A stretch of DNA of 64,000 bases, taken from positions 19,406 to 83,405 of the forward strand of contig JAKAZI010000001.1 in NCBI GenBank assembly GCA_021809495.1. Reading direction: 5' to 3'. This document shows positions 1 to 15,399 of the stretch, piece by piece. Source of the DNA: Actinomycetes bacterium. Its GTDB lineage: Bacteria; Actinomycetota; Acidimicrobiia; Acidimicrobiales; RAAP-2. Under the pieces are notes generated by a model. The model was given only the letters and a program-made list of their open reading frames with translations, was not told the DNA's origin and ran no database searches. Numbering within the stretch: the stretch's first letter is position 1; each line of letters begins with the position of its first letter. Both the position numbers and the translations under genes were made by a program.

Positions 1-1
1 T

Positions 2-4848
<4,847 letters not shown>

Positions 4849-4853
4849 GCGGT

Positions 4854-4883
4854 TTGCCGTTGACCGCCGCTGTGTCGTAGAAT
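4854..4883 (+). promoter_or_regulatory. Predicted promoter of the rpsL (str) operon
   Basis: TTGCCG (4854-4859), an 18-bp spacer and TAGAAT (4878-4883) form a plausible sigma-70-type promoter in the rpoC-rpsL gap. This leaves a leader of about 55 nt before the rpsL GTG. A short GGCGGT/ACCGCC inverted repeat (4848-4868) overlaps the -35 region. The more consensus-like TTGACC at 4860 is only 12 bp from the -10 box and was not used. Confidence 0.6.
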
Positions 4884-4946
4884 TGACAGTCCGCGTGCTG
4901 ACGTTGTCTGCACGCCCCGAAGAAGTACATCGAGAAGAGGTTTCGC

Positions 4947-5318
4947 GTGCCCACCATCGCGCAACTGGTCCGCAAGGGCCGGCAGGACAAAGTATCCAAG
5001 ACCAAGACGCCAGCGCTGAAGGGCGCGCCCCAGCGTCGCGGCGTGTGCACCCGCGTGCACACGGTCACGCCCAAGAAGCCGAACTCGGCGTTGCGCAAGG
5101 TGGCCCGCGTGCGGCTCACCTCGGGGGTCGAGGTCACGGCCTACATCCCCGGCGTCGGCCACAACCTCCAGGAGCACTCGATCGTCCTGGTTCGCGGCGG
5201 CCGTGTGAAGGACCTCCCGGGTGTTCGCTACAAGATCATCCGCGGCGCCCTTGACACCTCTGGCGTGCGCGACCGCAAGCAGGCCCGTAGCCGCTACGGC
5301 GCCAAGAAGGAGAGCTAA
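4947..5318 (+). CDS. rpsL: 30S ribosomal protein S12
   Basis: S12 of the decoding centre, 123 residues. The start is GTG at 4947, preceded by the purine-rich GAGAAGAGG. The streptomycin-contact loops [11 protein letters not shown] and GGRVKDLPG are both wild type, with the lysines that are replaced in classic streptomycin-resistant mutants. This suggests, from established knowledge of S12, a streptomycin-sensitive ribosome. It is the first gene of the str cluster and overlaps rpsG by 1 bp (TAATG). Confidence 0.98.
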   Translation: MPTIAQLVRKGRQDKVSKTKTPALKGAPQRRGVCTRVHTVTPKKPNSALRKVARVRLTSGVEVTAYIPGVGHNLQEHSIVLVRGGRVKDLPGVRYKIIRGALDTSGVRDRKQARSRYGAKKES

Positions 5319-5788
5319 TGCCTCGCAAAGGACCCGCCGAGCGCCGTGAACTGGTGCCCGACCCGATCTACAAGTCGGTCCTGGTGACCCAGGTGACCAA
5401 CAAGATCCTGGAGCGCGGCAAGCGCACCATCGCCGAGCGCATCGTCTACAGCGCCCTCGAGACCGTCGAGCAGAAGGCCGGCGGCGACCCCGTCGCGACC
5501 CTGAAGCGCGCCCTGGAGAACGTCCGTCCCGAGCTCGAGGTACGCAGCCGGCGCGTCGGCGGCACGACCTACCAGGTCCCCGTCGAGGTCCGCCCCCGTC
5601 GCGCGACCACCCTCGCCATCCGCTGGCTGACCGACTTCGCGAAGAAGCGTCGCGAGAAGACGATGGCCGAGCGCCTGGCCAATGAGATCATCGACGCCGC
5701 CAACGGCGTCGGCGCGGCCGTCAAGCGCCGCGAGGACATGGCCAAGATGGCCGAGTCCAACAAGGCCTTCGCGCACTACCGCTGGTAA
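5318..5788 (+). CDS. rpsG: 30S ribosomal protein S7
   Basis: S7, 156 residues, which nucleates assembly of the 30S head and contacts the E-site tRNA. The start [20 protein letters not shown] and the end [12 protein letters not shown] are typical of bacterial S7. The ATG overlaps the rpsL stop by one base, the TAATG junction that recurs through this cluster. A GAGAGA-rich stretch and fusA follow after 22 bp. Confidence 0.98.
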   Translation: MPRKGPAERRELVPDPIYKSVLVTQVTNKILERGKRTIAERIVYSALETVEQKAGGDPVATLKRALENVRPELEVRSRRVGGTTYQVPVEVRPRRATTLAIRWLTDFAKKRREKTMAERLANEIIDAANGVGAAVKRREDMAKMAESNKAFAHYRW

Positions 5789-5810
5789 CGAGAGAGAAAA
5801 CCCGATCACT

Positions 5811-7901
5811 ATGACCGCACGTGAAATCCCCCTGGACAAGGTCCGCAACATCGGCATCATGGCGCACATCGACGCCGGCAAGACCACGACGACCGAACGG
5901 ATCCTGTTCTACACGGGCAAGAACTACAAGATCGGCGAGGTCCACGAGGGCGCGGCGACCATGGACTGGATGGTCCAGGAGCAAGAGCGTGGTATCACCA
6001 TCACCTCGGCCGCGACCACCTGCCACTGGAACGGTCACCGGATCAACATCATCGACACCCCCGGCCACGTCGACTTCACCGTCGAGGTGGAGCGCTCGCT
6101 GCGCGTGCTCGACGGCGCCGTGGCGGTCTTTGACGCCGTGGCGGGCGTGGAGCCCCAGACCGAGACGGTCTGGCGCCAGGCCAACAAGTACCACGTGCCG
6201 CGCATCTGCTTCGTGAACAAGATGGACCGCGTCGGGGCCGACTTCTTCCGCTGCGTCGACATGATCGCCGACCGCCTCGACTGCGTGCCCGCGGTGATCC
6301 AGCTGCCGATCGGCGCCGAGTCGAACTACGAGGGCCTCATCGACCTCACGACCATGAAGGCCCTGGTCTGGCACGACGACGACCGCGGCGAGAACTACGA
6401 CGAGGTCGAGATCCCCGAGGCGCTGCGCGCCCAGGCCGAGCAGTACCACACGGCCCTGCTCGACGTGCTGACGACCTTTGACGACGAGCTCATGGAGAAG
6501 GTCCTCGGCGAGGAGACGATCACCCCCGCCGACATCCACCGGGCGCTTCGCGTGGGCACCCTCGAGAACCACTGCGTGCCGATCCTGAACGGGACCGCCT
6601 TCAAGAACAAGGGCGTCCAGCCCATGCTCGACGCGGTCGTCGACTACCTGCCCTCGCCGGTGGACCTGCCCCCCACCCAGGGGACCAAGCCCGGCAAGGA
6701 CGAGGTCGTCGAGCGCAAGCCGAGCGACGACGAGCCCTTCTCGGCGCTCGCCTTCAAGATCATGACCGACCCCTACGTCGGCAAGCTCACCTACCTGCGC
6801 GTCTACTCGGGCTCGCTCGAGAAGGGCGAGACGGTCGTCAACACCACCAAGGGCATGAAGAAGGAGCGCCTCGGGCGCCTGCTCTTGATGCACGCGAACA
6901 ACCGCGAGGACCTCGACACGATCCGCACGGGTGACATCGTCGCCGCGGTGGGACTCAAGCAGGTCACGACCGGTGACACCCTGTCGGACACCTCGAGCCC
7001 CGTCCAGCTCGAGACGCTGACCTTCCCCGAGCCGGTCATCCACGTCGCCGTCGAGCCCAAGACCAAGGCCGACCAGGAGAAGCTCGGCAAGGCGCTCTAC
7101 GCGCTCTCCGAGGAGGACCCGACGTTCCGCGTGCGCACCGACGAAGAGACCGGTCAGACGGTCATCTCGGGCATGGGCGAGCTGCACCTCGAGGTGCTGG
7201 TGGACCGCATGCTTCGCGAGTTCTCGGTCGACGCCAACGTCGGTAAGCCCCAGGTGGCCTACCGCGAGACGATCCGCAAGAAGGTCGAGAAGGTCGAAGA
7301 GAAGTACGTCCGCCAGACCGGTGGTAAGGGTCAGTACGGCCACGTCGTGATCACCCTCGAGCCCACCGGGCCCGGCGGCGGCTACGAGTTCGTCGACGAG
7401 ATCACCGGCGGGGTCATCCCCAAGGAGTACATCCAGCCGGTCAACCAGGGCATCACCGAGGCGCTGACCTCGGGCGTGCTCGCCGGTTACCAGGTCGTGG
7501 ACGTGCGCGTGCGGCTCACCTTCGGTAGCTACCACGACGTCGACTCCTCGGAGATGGCCTTCAAGATCGCCGGTTCGATCGCGGTCAAGAAGGCGGCCCG
7601 CCTGGCCAATCCCGTCCTGCTCGAGCCCGTGATGGCCGTCGAGGTCGTCACGCCCGAGGACTACATGGGTGACGTCATCGGTGACCTTTCGAGCCGGCGT
7701 GGCCGGATCGAGGGCATGGAGCAGAGGGGCAACAGTCAGGCAATTCGCGCCTTGGTGCCACTGGCCGACATGTTCGGCTACGCTACTGACCTGCGTTCGC
7801 GCACCCAGGGGCGCGCGACGTACACCATGCAGTTCCACTCGTACGCGGAAGTCCCAGACGCGATCGCCAAGGAGATCGTCGCGAAGGCCACTGGCGCGTA
7901 G
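5811..7901 (+). CDS. fusA: Elongation factor G
   Basis: Translocation GTPase EF-G, 696 residues when started at ATG 5811. The ORF-track start at 5682 lies inside rpsG and is rejected, because the family begins right at the sequence [17 protein letters not shown] motifs are present in order: AHIDAGKT (P-loop), [10 protein letters not shown] (switch I), DTPGHVDF (switch II) and NKMD. Domains II-V follow, with the [15 protein letters not shown] block of domain IV. The leader carries GAGAGAGA 13 nt before the start, further than an ordinary Shine-Dalgarno. Confidence 0.97.
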   Translation: MTAREIPLDKVRNIGIMAHIDAGKTTTTERILFYTGKNYKIGEVHEGAATMDWMVQEQERGITITSAATTCHWNGHRINIIDTPGHVDFTVEVERSLRVLDGAVAVFDAVAGVEPQTETVWRQANKYHVPRICFVNKMDRVGADFFRCVDMIADRLDCVPAVIQLPIGAESNYEGLIDLTTMKALVWHDDDRGENYDEVEIPEALRAQAEQYHTALLDVLTTFDDELMEKVLGEETITPADIHRALRVGTLENHCVPILNGTAFKNKGVQPMLDAVVDYLPSPVDLPPTQGTKPGKDEVVERKPSDDEPFSALAFKIMTDPYVGKLTYLRVYSGSLEKGETVVNTTKGMKKERLGRLLLMHANNREDLDTIRTGDIVAAVGLKQVTTGDTLSDTSSPVQLETLTFPEPVIHVAVEPKTKADQEKLGKALYALSEEDPTFRVRTDEETGQTVISGMGELHLEVLVDRMLREFSVDANVGKPQVAYRETIRKKVEKVEEKYVRQTGGKGQYGHVVITLEPTGPGGGYEFVDEITGGVIPKEYIQPVNQGITEALTSGVLAGYQVVDVRVRLTFGSYHDVDSSEMAFKIAGSIAVKKAARLANPVLLEPVMAVEVVTPEDYMGDVIGDLSSRRGRIEGMEQRGNSQAIRALVPLADMFGYATDLRSRTQGRATYTMQFHSYAEVPDAIAKEIVAKATGA

Positions 7902-8012
7902 GAGGCTGGGCAACCAGTGCATTTGAGGTCCAAACCGTCGTCGGGGCGGGCCGCAAGAAACCAGACGTGCCCACCGCGGGCCCGTCACGAGAGAGAAAGT
8001 TAGTCCCCGACA

Positions 8013-9200
<1,188 letters not shown>

Positions 9201-9202
9201 TC

Positions 9203-9526
9203 GTGGCCGACAACCGTCAAATGATCCGGATCCGGCTGAAGGCCTTCGACCACGGAGTCCTCGACCAGTCAACGGCGAAGATCGTCCAGACGGTCGAACG
9301 GACCAACGCCCGCGTCCAGGGACCGGTGCCGCTGCCGACCGAGACCCACCGCTACACGGTGGTTCGCGGTCCCCACAAGCACAAGGACAGTCGCGAGCAC
9401 TTCGAGATGCGCGTGCACAAGCGCCTGCTCGACATCGTGGACCACACCGCCAAGACGGTCGACTCGCTCCAGCGTCTCGACCTGCCGGCCGGCGTGGACA
9501 TCGAGATCAAGATTCGTCAGGGTTGA
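9203..9526 (+). CDS. rpsJ: 30S ribosomal protein S10
   Basis: S10, 107 residues from GTG 9203, two bases after the tuf stop. The conserved core [10 protein letters not shown] and [18 protein letters not shown] identify it. An in-frame ATG at 9221 (MIRIRLKAF) is a possible alternative giving 101 residues; I prefer 9203 because relatives have a few residues before IRIRLK. S10 is normally the first gene of the S10 operon. Here it is the last gene of the tuf transcript and is separated from rplC by a strong hairpin and a long leader. Confidence 0.96.
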   Translation: MADNRQMIRIRLKAFDHGVLDQSTAKIVQTVERTNARVQGPVPLPTETHRYTVVRGPHKHKDSREHFEMRVHKRLLDIVDHTAKTVDSLQRLDLPAGVDIEIKIRQG

Positions 9527-9534
9527 ACCGTCGA

Positions 9535-9560
9535 CCCCGCCGGCCTTTGCGCCGGCGGGG
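9535..9560 (+). terminator. Perfect GC-rich hairpin after rpsJ (terminator or attenuator)
   Basis: CCCCGCCGGC, the loop CTTTGC and GCCGGCGGGG form a perfect 10-bp stem 8 bp after the rpsJ stop. There is no U-tract, which is common for actinobacterial terminators. It probably ends or attenuates the rpsL-fusA-tuf-rpsJ transcript. Confidence 0.6.
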
Positions 9561-9576
9561 TCCGATGGTGTACGGT
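9547..9576 (+). promoter_or_regulatory. Predicted promoter for the rplC operon
   Basis: TTGCGC (9547-9552), an 18-bp spacer and TACGGT (9571-9576) are placed to start a transcript that carries the ~150-nt structured leader before rplC. The -35 box overlaps the loop of the preceding hairpin. This is a sequence-pattern prediction only. Confidence 0.4.
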
Positions 9577-9584
9577 AGGTAGCC

Positions 9585-9734
9585 CGCCTTACGGGGTGGG
9601 AAAAGTGATGTGTTCAGTTGCCTCCGCGGAGGGACGCTGAACCGAACCAGTCGAGCGCTCCGTTCGGGTTTATCACCTGAACGGGGCGTCTGTGTGTCGG
9701 GATCCGACGCTCAGAACAGCAGAGAGAGGCAAAC
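9585..9734 (+). promoter_or_regulatory. Structured 5' leader of rplC-rplD operon (candidate r-protein autoregulatory RNA)
   Basis: This noncoding stretch holds several complementary segments. GTTCAG (9612-9617) pairs with CTGAAC (9637-9642) around CCTC-CGCG-GAGG. CGTTCGGG (9661-9668) pairs with CCTGAACG (9676-9683) with one G-U. GCGTC (9686-9690) or GTCGG (9696-9700) can pair with the GACGC or CCGAC at 9704-9710, and the two pairings exclude each other. The AGAGAGAGG ribosome-binding site follows. L4-mediated control of S10-operon leaders is established in other bacteria; the link here is inference. Confidence 0.45.
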
Positions 9735-10394
9735 GTGGCGACCAAAGCGATCGTCGGCGAGAAGGTGGGCATGACCCAGATCTGGGATGACCAGAACCGG
9801 GCCGTTCCCGTCACGGTGGTACGGGTGAGCCCGGCCCGCGTCGTCCAGGTGAAGACCCCGGAGAAGGAGGGCTACAGCGCCGTCCAGGTGACCTGGGGCA
9901 CGCGTCGGCTGAACACGCTGACCAAGCCCGAACTCGGACACTTCGAGAAGGCGGGCGTCGCGCCCGGCACCAAGCTCGTCGAGCTGCGCCTCGACGACGT
10001 CGCCGGGTACGTCGTCGGCCAGGAGATCCTCGCGTCCACCTTCGAGAAGGGCGAGAAGATCGACGCGACGGCCGTCGCCAAGGGCAAGGGCTTCGCCGGT
10101 GGCATGAAGCGCCACAACTTCAAGGGCCAGGGCGGCGCGCACGGTAACCACAAGCACCACCGCGCGCCGGGCTCCATCGGCGCCTGTGCGACGCCGGGAC
10201 GCGTGTTCAAGGGCACGCGCATGGCCGGGCGCATGGGTGGCTCCCAGGTGACCACGACCAACCTCGAGGTGGTCAGCGTCGACGTCGACCGTCACCTCGT
10301 GCTCGTCAAGGGTGCCGTTCCGGGCCCGCGCGGCGGGGTCGTGGTGCTGCGCACCTCGGTGAAGAACCCGATGAAGGCCGGAGGTCTGCGATGA
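9735..10394 (+). CDS. rplC: 50S ribosomal protein L3
   Basis: L3, 219 residues, a primary assembly protein of the 50S subunit near the peptidyl-transferase centre. It starts with GTG at 9735, five bases after AGAGAGAGG. Family signatures are KAIVGEKVGMTQIW at the N-terminus and GFAGGMKRHNFKGQ plus HRAPGSIGACATPGRVFKG in the extended loop. It is the first gene of the unbroken S10-spc run here and overlaps rplD by 4 bp (ATGA). Confidence 0.98.
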   Translation: MATKAIVGEKVGMTQIWDDQNRAVPVTVVRVSPARVVQVKTPEKEGYSAVQVTWGTRRLNTLTKPELGHFEKAGVAPGTKLVELRLDDVAGYVVGQEILASTFEKGEKIDATAVAKGKGFAGGMKRHNFKGQGGAHGNHKHHRAPGSIGACATPGRVFKGTRMAGRMGGSQVTTTNLEVVSVDVDRHLVLVKGAVPGPRGGVVVLRTSVKNPMKAGGLR

Positions 10395-11071
10395 GCGACG
10401 TCTTTACCCTGCGCGGTCCCGTGAAGAAGGACCGTCCCGCACCCGTCTCGCGCAGCGTCGAGCGCCGCAGCCTCGACGGCGCGACGCTCGGCACCGTCGA
10501 GCTCGAGCCCACGATCTTTGGCATCGAGCCCAACATGGCCGTGCTGCACCAGGTCGTCACGGCCCAGCTGGCCGCGAAGCGCTCGGGCACCCAGTCGACC
10601 AAGACCCGCAAAGAGGTCTCGGGTGGTGGCAAGAAGCCGTTCCGCCAGAAGGGCACCGGCGGGGCCCGCCAGGGCACCATCCGCGCGCCGCACTACCCCG
10701 GCGGTGGTATCGCGCTCGGGCCCAAGCCGCGCAAGTACGACCAGAAGACGCCCAAGAAGATGATCCGCCTGGCCCTCTACTCGGCGCTGTCGGATCGCGC
10801 GGCCGAGTCGCGCGTGGCGCTGGTGGACTCCTTTGACACCTGGACCGAGCCCAAGACCAAGACCGCGCTCGGGGCGCTCAGCGCACTGGGCCTCGAGGGC
10901 AAGATCCTCGTCGTGATCAACCGCGGCGACGCCGTCGCCTACTACTCGTTCAACAACCTCGACCACGTCAAGACCATCGACGAGGGCGAGATCAACGCTT
11001 ACGACGTGCTCGAGGCGGACTGGGTGCTCTTCACCGACGCCACGCTGCCGCGCGCCAAGGAGGACAACTGA
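10391..11071 (+). CDS. rplD: 50S ribosomal protein L4
   Basis: L4, 226 residues. The conserved loop GGKKPFRQKGTGGARQGTIRAPHYPGGGIALGPKPR lines the exit tunnel; the recognisable blocks are KPFRQKGTGGARQG and GPKPRKY. In gammaproteobacteria L4 represses its own operon by binding the S10 leader, which is why the structured leader before rplC is of interest. The ATG overlaps the rplC stop by 4 bp, and the TGA overlaps the rplW start by 1 bp. Confidence 0.98.
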   Translation: MSDVFTLRGPVKKDRPAPVSRSVERRSLDGATLGTVELEPTIFGIEPNMAVLHQVVTAQLAAKRSGTQSTKTRKEVSGGGKKPFRQKGTGGARQGTIRAPHYPGGGIALGPKPRKYDQKTPKKMIRLALYSALSDRAAESRVALVDSFDTWTEPKTKTALGALSALGLEGKILVVINRGDAVAYYSFNNLDHVKTIDEGEINAYDVLEADWVLFTDATLPRAKEDN

Positions 11072-11361
11072 TGCGCGACGCCATGAGCATCCTGATTCGC
11101 CCGGTGGTCTCTGAGAAGACCTACGCCCTGATGGACCGGGGCACCTACGTCTTCGTCGTCGACCCCCGCGCCACCAAGATCGACGTGCGCAACGCCGTCG
11201 AGCAGGCCTTCAGCGTGAAGGTCGTCAACGTCAACACCCTGAACCGCAAGGGCAAGTCGACTCGCAACCTGCGCACCGGCGTGCGCGGCTCGCGTCCCGG
11301 CTCCAAGCGCGCCATCGTCACCCTGCGCCAGGGCGACACGATCAACCTCTTCGAGAGTTAA
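11071..11361 (+). CDS. rplW: 50S ribosomal protein L23
   Basis: L23, 96 residues, at the tunnel exit where it docks trigger factor and the secretion machinery. The core [16 protein letters not shown] and the C-terminal [19 protein letters not shown] match the family. AAGGAGGA lies 5 bp before ATG 11071, which favours this start over the in-frame ATG at 11083. It overlaps rplD by one base and is followed by rplB after 8 bp. Confidence 0.97.
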   Translation: MRDAMSILIRPVVSEKTYALMDRGTYVFVVDPRATKIDVRNAVEQAFSVKVVNVNTLNRKGKSTRNLRTGVRGSRPGSKRAIVTLRQGDTINLFES

Positions 11362-11369
11362 GGAACGCC

Positions 11370-12203
11370 ATGGCACTGCGTCACCGCAAACCCACGAGCC
11401 CGGGCCGCCGGTTCCAGACGGTCTCGGACTTCGCCGAGATCACCAAGGACCACCCCGAGAAGTCGCTGCTCGAGCCCAAGCCCCGCACGGGCGGACGCAA
11501 CAGCTACGGCCGCAAGACGTCGCGTCACCGCGGCGGCGGCCACAAGCAGCAGTACCGCGTCATCGACTTCAAGCGAAACAAGGACGGCGTGCCGGCCACG
11601 GTCGCGGCGATCGAGTACGACCCGAACCGTTCGTGTCGCATCGCCCTGCTGCACTACGCCGACGGTGAGAAGCGCTACATCCTCGCCGCCCACGGCCTGA
11701 AGGTCGGCGACGTCGTCTCCTCGGGTCCCAAGGCCGACATCCGTACGGGTAACGCCCTGCCGATGCGCTTCATCCCGACCGGTTCGACCGTGCACAACGT
11801 CGAGCTGCGCCCCGGCGGCGGCGGCAAGATGGCCCGCAGCGCCGGCATGAGCGTCCAGCTCGTGGCCAAGGACGGCGGCTTCGCCACCCTGCGTCTGCCC
11901 TCGACCGAGATGCGCCGCGTCCCGATCGACTGCCGCGCGACGCTCGGCGAGATCGGCAACTCCGAGCACGAGCTCATCAAGGTGGGCAAGGCCGGTCGCA
12001 ACCGCTGGAAGGGCATCCGCCCCCAGACTCGTGGTGTGGCCATGAACCCCGTCGACCACCCGCTCGGTGGTGGTGAGGGCAAGACCTCGGGTGGACGCCA
12101 CCCGGTCTCCCCGTGGGGTCAGCCAGAAGGTCGTACGCGTCTGCCGAAGTCCTCGGACGCGCTCATCATTCGTCGTCGTCGCGGACGCGGATCGCGGAGG
12201 TAG
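11370..12203 (+). CDS. rplB: 50S ribosomal protein L2
   Basis: L2, 277 residues, the largest protein near the peptidyl-transferase centre and important for subunit association. It has the N-terminal [19 protein letters not shown] block and the C-terminal [16 protein letters not shown] segment with the conserved histidine. The length is standard. AAGGAACGCC just before the ATG serves as the ribosome-binding site. The gene sits in the canonical position between rplW and rpsS. Confidence 0.98.
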   Translation: MALRHRKPTSPGRRFQTVSDFAEITKDHPEKSLLEPKPRTGGRNSYGRKTSRHRGGGHKQQYRVIDFKRNKDGVPATVAAIEYDPNRSCRIALLHYADGEKRYILAAHGLKVGDVVSSGPKADIRTGNALPMRFIPTGSTVHNVELRPGGGGKMARSAGMSVQLVAKDGGFATLRLPSTEMRRVPIDCRATLGEIGNSEHELIKVGKAGRNRWKGIRPQTRGVAMNPVDHPLGGGEGKTSGGRHPVSPWGQPEGRTRLPKSSDALIIRRRRGRGSRR

Positions 12204-12206
12204 GAA

Positions 12207-12485
12207 ATGTCACGCAGCTTGAAGAAGGGTCCGTTCATCGACGCCCACCTGTTGAAGAAGGTGGATGCCATGAACGCGGCCAACGAGAAGAAGGTCATCA
12301 AGACCTGGAGCCGACGTTCGACCGTCATCCCCGACATGGTCGGGCACACCTTCGCCGTCCACGACGGCCGTCGCCACGTGCCGGTCTTCGTCAACGAGTC
12401 GATGGTCGGCCACAAGCTCGGCGAATTCGCCCCGACGCGGACCTTCAAGTTCCACGCGGGCCAGGAAAAGACGGGTAGGCGATAA
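12207..12485 (+). CDS. rpsS: 30S ribosomal protein S19
   Basis: S19, 92 residues, in the 30S head where it contacts S13 and the A-site finger bridge. The sequence [19 protein letters not shown] is a textbook S19 start, and [16 protein letters not shown] is the conserved C-terminal block. The ATG follows GGAGGTAGGAA, which overlaps the end of rplB. The TAA overlaps the rplV ATG by one base. Confidence 0.98.
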   Translation: MSRSLKKGPFIDAHLLKKVDAMNAANEKKVIKTWSRRSTVIPDMVGHTFAVHDGRRHVPVFVNESMVGHKLGEFAPTRTFKFHAGQEKTGRR

Positions 12486-13159
12486 TGACCGGTCCGAAGA
12501 CCAACGAACGCCCCGGGACCCGCGCGGTACTGCGCGGGTACCACATGTCGGCGAGCAAGGCCCGCGTGGTGCTCAACCTCATCCGCGGCGAGGACGTGAA
12601 CACGGCGCGCGAGATCCTCGCGCTCACCAGCCGTGAAGCAGCCGACGTCGTCGGCAAGGTGCTCGCCTCGGCCGTCGCCAACGCCGTGAACAACGACGGA
12701 CAGTCGGCCGACGAGCTCTACGTCTCGGCGGCCTTCGCCGACGAGGGCGTGACGATGAAGCGGTTCTCGCCCCGTGCGCGCGGTCGCGCCGGCAAGATCC
12801 TCAAGCGGGCCTGTCACATCACGGTGATCGTGTCACGCCTCGAAGAAGACCGACTCGAGGTGCTGCGCGCCGCGCGCAACGCCCAGGCGACCGCGTCGCG
12901 CAGCCGCCGGGTGGCGTCCTCGCGCAAGCGCGCCGACCAGCAGGCGAGCCTCAACAAGCGCGAGGCGGCCCAAGAGGCCGAAGCGCTCGAGGCCGAGGCG
13001 ACCGAGGTCGAGACCGATGTCACGACCGACGTCGTGACCGACGTCACGACGACCGACGTCGTCGAGACGACCACCGAGACGAGCGACGAGGCGACCGACG
13101 AGACGGACGCGAGCGACGAGGCGACCGATGTCGTCGAGACCGAAGAGACGGAGAAGTAA
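12485..13159 (+). CDS. rplV: 50S ribosomal protein L22 with a long acidic C-terminal tail
   Basis: L22 at the polypeptide exit tunnel. The normal fold occupies roughly residues 1-125 ([20 protein letters not shown] through the tunnel hairpin [18 protein letters not shown]). It then continues to 224 residues, while L22 is usually about 110-150. The extra region is first Arg/Ala-rich, then a low-complexity acidic stretch of Thr, Asp, Glu and Val repeats such as [20 protein letters not shown]. The tail is in frame, with no sign of a frameshift. The next gene, rpsC, begins directly after the stop. Confidence 0.95.
   Translation: MTGPKTNERPGTRAVLRGYHMSASKARVVLNLIRGEDVNTAREILALTSREAADVVGKVLASAVANAVNNDGQSADELYVSAAFADEGVTMKRFSPRARGRAGKILKRACHITVIVSRLEEDRLEVLRAARNAQATASRSRRVASSRKRADQQASLNKREAAQEAEALEAEATEVETDVTTDVVTDVTTTDVVETTTETSDEATDETDASDEATDVVETEETEK
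13006..13156 (+). repeat. Low-complexity GACC/GACG-rich repeat encoding the L22 acidic tail
   Basis: Short imperfect units of the type ACGACCGACGTC and GACGAGGCGACC repeat through this stretch and encode Thr-Asp-Val and Asp-Glu-Ala-Thr repeats. The units are degenerate, have no unique spacers and lie inside rplV. They look like slippage-prone coding repeats, not a CRISPR or integration site. Confidence 0.7.
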
Positions 13160-14083
13160 ATGGGTCAGAAGGTAAATCCCTACGGGTTCCGTCTCGGCAT
13201 CACGACGGACTGGAAGTCGCGTTGGTTCAAGGAGAAGGGGTACAAGGACCTCGTCGTCGAGGACTGGAAGATCCGCGACTACCTGACCCGCCAGCTCGAG
13301 AGCGCCGCCGTGAGCCGCATCGAGATCGAGCGCAACTCCGACCGCATCCGCGTCGACATCCACACGGCCCGTCCGGGTATCGTGATCGGCCGTCGCGGTG
13401 GCGAGGCCGACCGCCTGAAGAAGGACCTCGAGAAGATCACGGGTCAGAAGAACAAGATCTCCCTGAACATCCAGGAGATCAAGCAGCCCGAACTCGACGC
13501 GGCGTTGATCGCCCAGGGGATCTGCGACCAGCTGATCCGTCGCGTGGCCTTCCGCCGCGCGATGAAGCGGGGCATCCAGACCGTCCAGAAGGCCGGCGCC
13601 TTGGGCGTGAAGATCCAGGCGTCGGGTCGTCTCGGCGGCGCGGAGATGTCGCGGCGCGAGTCCTACCGTGAGGGCCGGGTCCCGCTGCACACGCTGCGCG
13701 CGGACATCGACTACGGCTTTCGCGAGGCGCGCACCTCGACGGGGCGCATCGGTGTGAAGGTCTGGATCTACAAGGGCGACATCCTGCCCTACCAGTTGAC
13801 CAACGACGAGAAGATCGTTCGCGAGGCCGCGATGGCGGCCGGCGACGCGGTCCCGGTCGGCTCGGGTGCCGCGCCCAAGGGCGTCGTGCGCGCCGGCGGC
13901 GGACGTCGCCGGGCGGTCGAGGCCGAGGCCCCGGTGGCCCCGGTCGTCGTCGAGGAGCGCCCGGCCGACCTGCTGGTCGCCCCCGAGGACGTCGAACGGC
14001 AGTTGAGTGTCGAAGAGGAGATCGAGCGTCGCACGGCGCAGGATCACACCGACACGCCGCACTTTCGAAAGGACGTGGAGTAA
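13160..14083 (+). CDS. rpsC: 30S ribosomal protein S3 with C-terminal extension
   Basis: S3, 307 residues, part of the mRNA entry channel and helicase. It starts [20 protein letters not shown] and has a KH type 2 domain with [20 protein letters not shown] near residues 72-91. The core ends around residue 215. A further ~90 residues, rich in Ala, Val, Glu and Arg, form a tail longer than in most bacteria, although actinobacterial S3 is often extended. The ATG follows the rplV stop with no gap. Confidence 0.96.
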   Translation: MGQKVNPYGFRLGITTDWKSRWFKEKGYKDLVVEDWKIRDYLTRQLESAAVSRIEIERNSDRIRVDIHTARPGIVIGRRGGEADRLKKDLEKITGQKNKISLNIQEIKQPELDAALIAQGICDQLIRRVAFRRAMKRGIQTVQKAGALGVKIQASGRLGGAEMSRRESYREGRVPLHTLRADIDYGFREARTSTGRIGVKVWIYKGDILPYQLTNDEKIVREAAMAAGDAVPVGSGAAPKGVVRAGGGRRRAVEAEAPVAPVVVEERPADLLVAPEDVERQLSVEEEIERRTAQDHTDTPHFRKDVE

Positions 14084-14085
14084 TC

Positions 14086-14523
14086 ATGTTGATGCCCCGC
14101 AAGGTGAAGCACCGCAAGCAGCAGCGCGGCCGCATGACCGGAATGGCCAAGGGCGGCACGGAGCTGATCTTCGGTGACTTCGGGATCCAGGCATTGGAGG
14201 CCGGGTGGATCACGGCGCGCCAGATTGAGGCCGCCCGTATCGCGATGACCCGCCACGTGCGCCGTGGTGGCAAGGTCTGGATCCGGGTCTTCCCGGACAA
14301 GCCCGTCACCCAGAAGCCGGCCGAGACCCGCATGGGTTCGGGCAAGGGCAACCCGGAGTTCTGGGTCGCCGTCGTCAAGCCCGGCCGCGTGATGTTCGAA
14401 CTGGGTGGGGTCGACGAGGCCCTCGCGCGCGCCGCCATGGAGCGCGCCATCCAGAAGCTGCCGATCAAGGCGAAGTTCGTCGTGCGTCCCGGGACCCACG
14501 GCACCCCGGAGGTGACGATCTGA
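14086..14523 (+). CDS. rplP: 50S ribosomal protein L16
   Basis: L16, 145 residues, which helps position A-site t[22 protein letters not shown] matches the actinobacterial form [12 protein letters not shown], which supports ATG 14086 over the second ATG at 14092. [20 protein letters not shown] is the conserved core. The gene lies two bases after the rpsC stop and overlaps rpmC by one base. Confidence 0.98.
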   Translation: MLMPRKVKHRKQQRGRMTGMAKGGTELIFGDFGIQALEAGWITARQIEAARIAMTRHVRRGGKVWIRVFPDKPVTQKPAETRMGSGKGNPEFWVAVVKPGRVMFELGGVDEALARAAMERAIQKLPIKAKFVVRPGTHGTPEVTI

Positions 14524-14756
14524 TGGCTAAGACCAGTGAGCGTCGGGCCGAGCTGCGTCAGCTCGGCGACAACGAACTCGTTGAGCGTCTCGGTGAGACG
14601 CGGCGCGAGTTGTTCAACCTCCGGTTCCAGCTGGCCACCGGCCAGTTGGACGACTCCGCGCGGTTGCGCGAGGTCCGCAAGGACATCGCCCGGCTCGCCA
14701 CCCTCGTTCGCGAGCGTGAGATCGCGGCCGCCGAGGCCCAGGAAGCAGGTGAGTGA
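14523..14756 (+). CDS. rpmC: 50S ribosomal protein L29
   Basis: L29, 77 residues, at the tunnel exit beside L23. The two-helix hairpin contains [20 protein letters not shown] and [20 protein letters not shown]. It is slightly longer at the C-terminus than the ~65-residue E. coli protein, ending in an Ala/Glu-rich helix. The start overlaps the rplP stop (TGATG). Confidence 0.96.
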   Translation: MAKTSERRAELRQLGDNELVERLGETRRELFNLRFQLATGQLDDSARLREVRKDIARLATLVREREIAAAEAQEAGE

Positions 14757-15034
14757 TGACTGACGAGACCAACCCCGTGAAGCGCGAGAACCCGCGCAAG
14801 GTGCGCGAGGGCATCGTCGTGTCGGACAAGATGAACGCGACGCTGGTCGTCGCCGTGAACGAGCGGGTGAGCCACCCGCGCTACGGCAAGACGGTCCAGC
14901 GCACGAAGAAGCTGTACGTGCACGACGCGGCCAATGACGCCAAGGTGGGCGACCGGGTTCGGGTCCAAGAGACCCGTCCGCTGTCCAAGCTGAAGCGCTG
15001 GCGCCTGACCGAGATCGTGGAGCGTGCGCGATGA
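14756..15034 (+). CDS. rpsQ: 30S ribosomal protein S17
   Basis: S17, 92 residues from ATG 14756. The ORF track begins one codon earlier at a GTG (14753). I prefer the ATG because it forms the same TGATG stop/start overlap as its neighbours, but either is possible. The OB-fold core [20 protein letters not shown] and [18 protein letters not shown] identifies the protein. It overlaps rplN by 4 bp (ATGA). Confidence 0.95.
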   Translation: MTDETNPVKRENPRKVREGIVVSDKMNATLVVAVNERVSHPRYGKTVQRTKKLYVHDAANDAKVGDRVRVQETRPLSKLKRWRLTEIVERAR

Positions 15035-15399
15035 TCCAGCAGGAATCCCGACTCAAGGTCGCCGACAACTCGGGCGCCAAGGAAGTGCTGTGCATTCGCG
15101 TGCTCGGCGGATCGCGGCGTCGCTACGCCTCGATCGGTGACGTCTTCATCGCCACGGTGAAGGACGCCATCCCGGGCGCCGCGGTGAAGAAGGGTGACGT
15201 GGTGCGCTGCGTCGTCGTGCGTACCGCCAAGGAGAAGCGTCGTCCCGACGGCTCCTACATCAAGTTCGACGAGAACGCGGCCGTGCTGATCAACGATCAG
15301 CTCCAGCCGCGCGGCACCCGAATCTTCGGGCCCGTCGGGCGCGAACTGCGCGACAAGAAGTTCATGCGAATCATTTCGCTGGCGCCGGAGGTGTTGTAA
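15031..15399 (+). CDS. rplN: 50S ribosomal protein L14
   Basis: L14, 122 residues, which contributes to inter-subunit bridges. [20 protein letters not shown] and the C-terminal [20 protein letters not shown] are diagnostic and of standard length. The ATG overlaps the rpsQ stop by 4 bp and the TAA overlaps the rplX ATG by 1 bp, so the whole spc segment is probably read as one coupled message. Confidence 0.98.
   Translation: MIQQESRLKVADNSGAKEVLCIRVLGGSRRRYASIGDVFIATVKDAIPGAAVKKGDVVRCVVVRTAKEKRRPDGSYIKFDENAAVLINDQLQPRGTRIFGPVGRELRDKKFMRIISLAPEVL

Noticed and set aside
4860-4883. TTGACC plus TAGAAT as the rpsL promoter
   Set aside because: The -35 match is better than TTGCCG, but the spacer would be only 12 bp, too short for sigma-70-type recognition.
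9614-9814. 66-aa - strand ORF in the rpsJ-rplC gap
   Set aside because: Half of it lies opposite the start of rplC, it has no recognisable family, and it falls in a region better explained as a structured RNA leader.
13006-13156. Repeat array in rplV as a possible CRISPR or integration site
   Set aside because: Units are short, degenerate and contiguous, with no spacers. They preserve the reading frame of L22 and code for an acidic tail.
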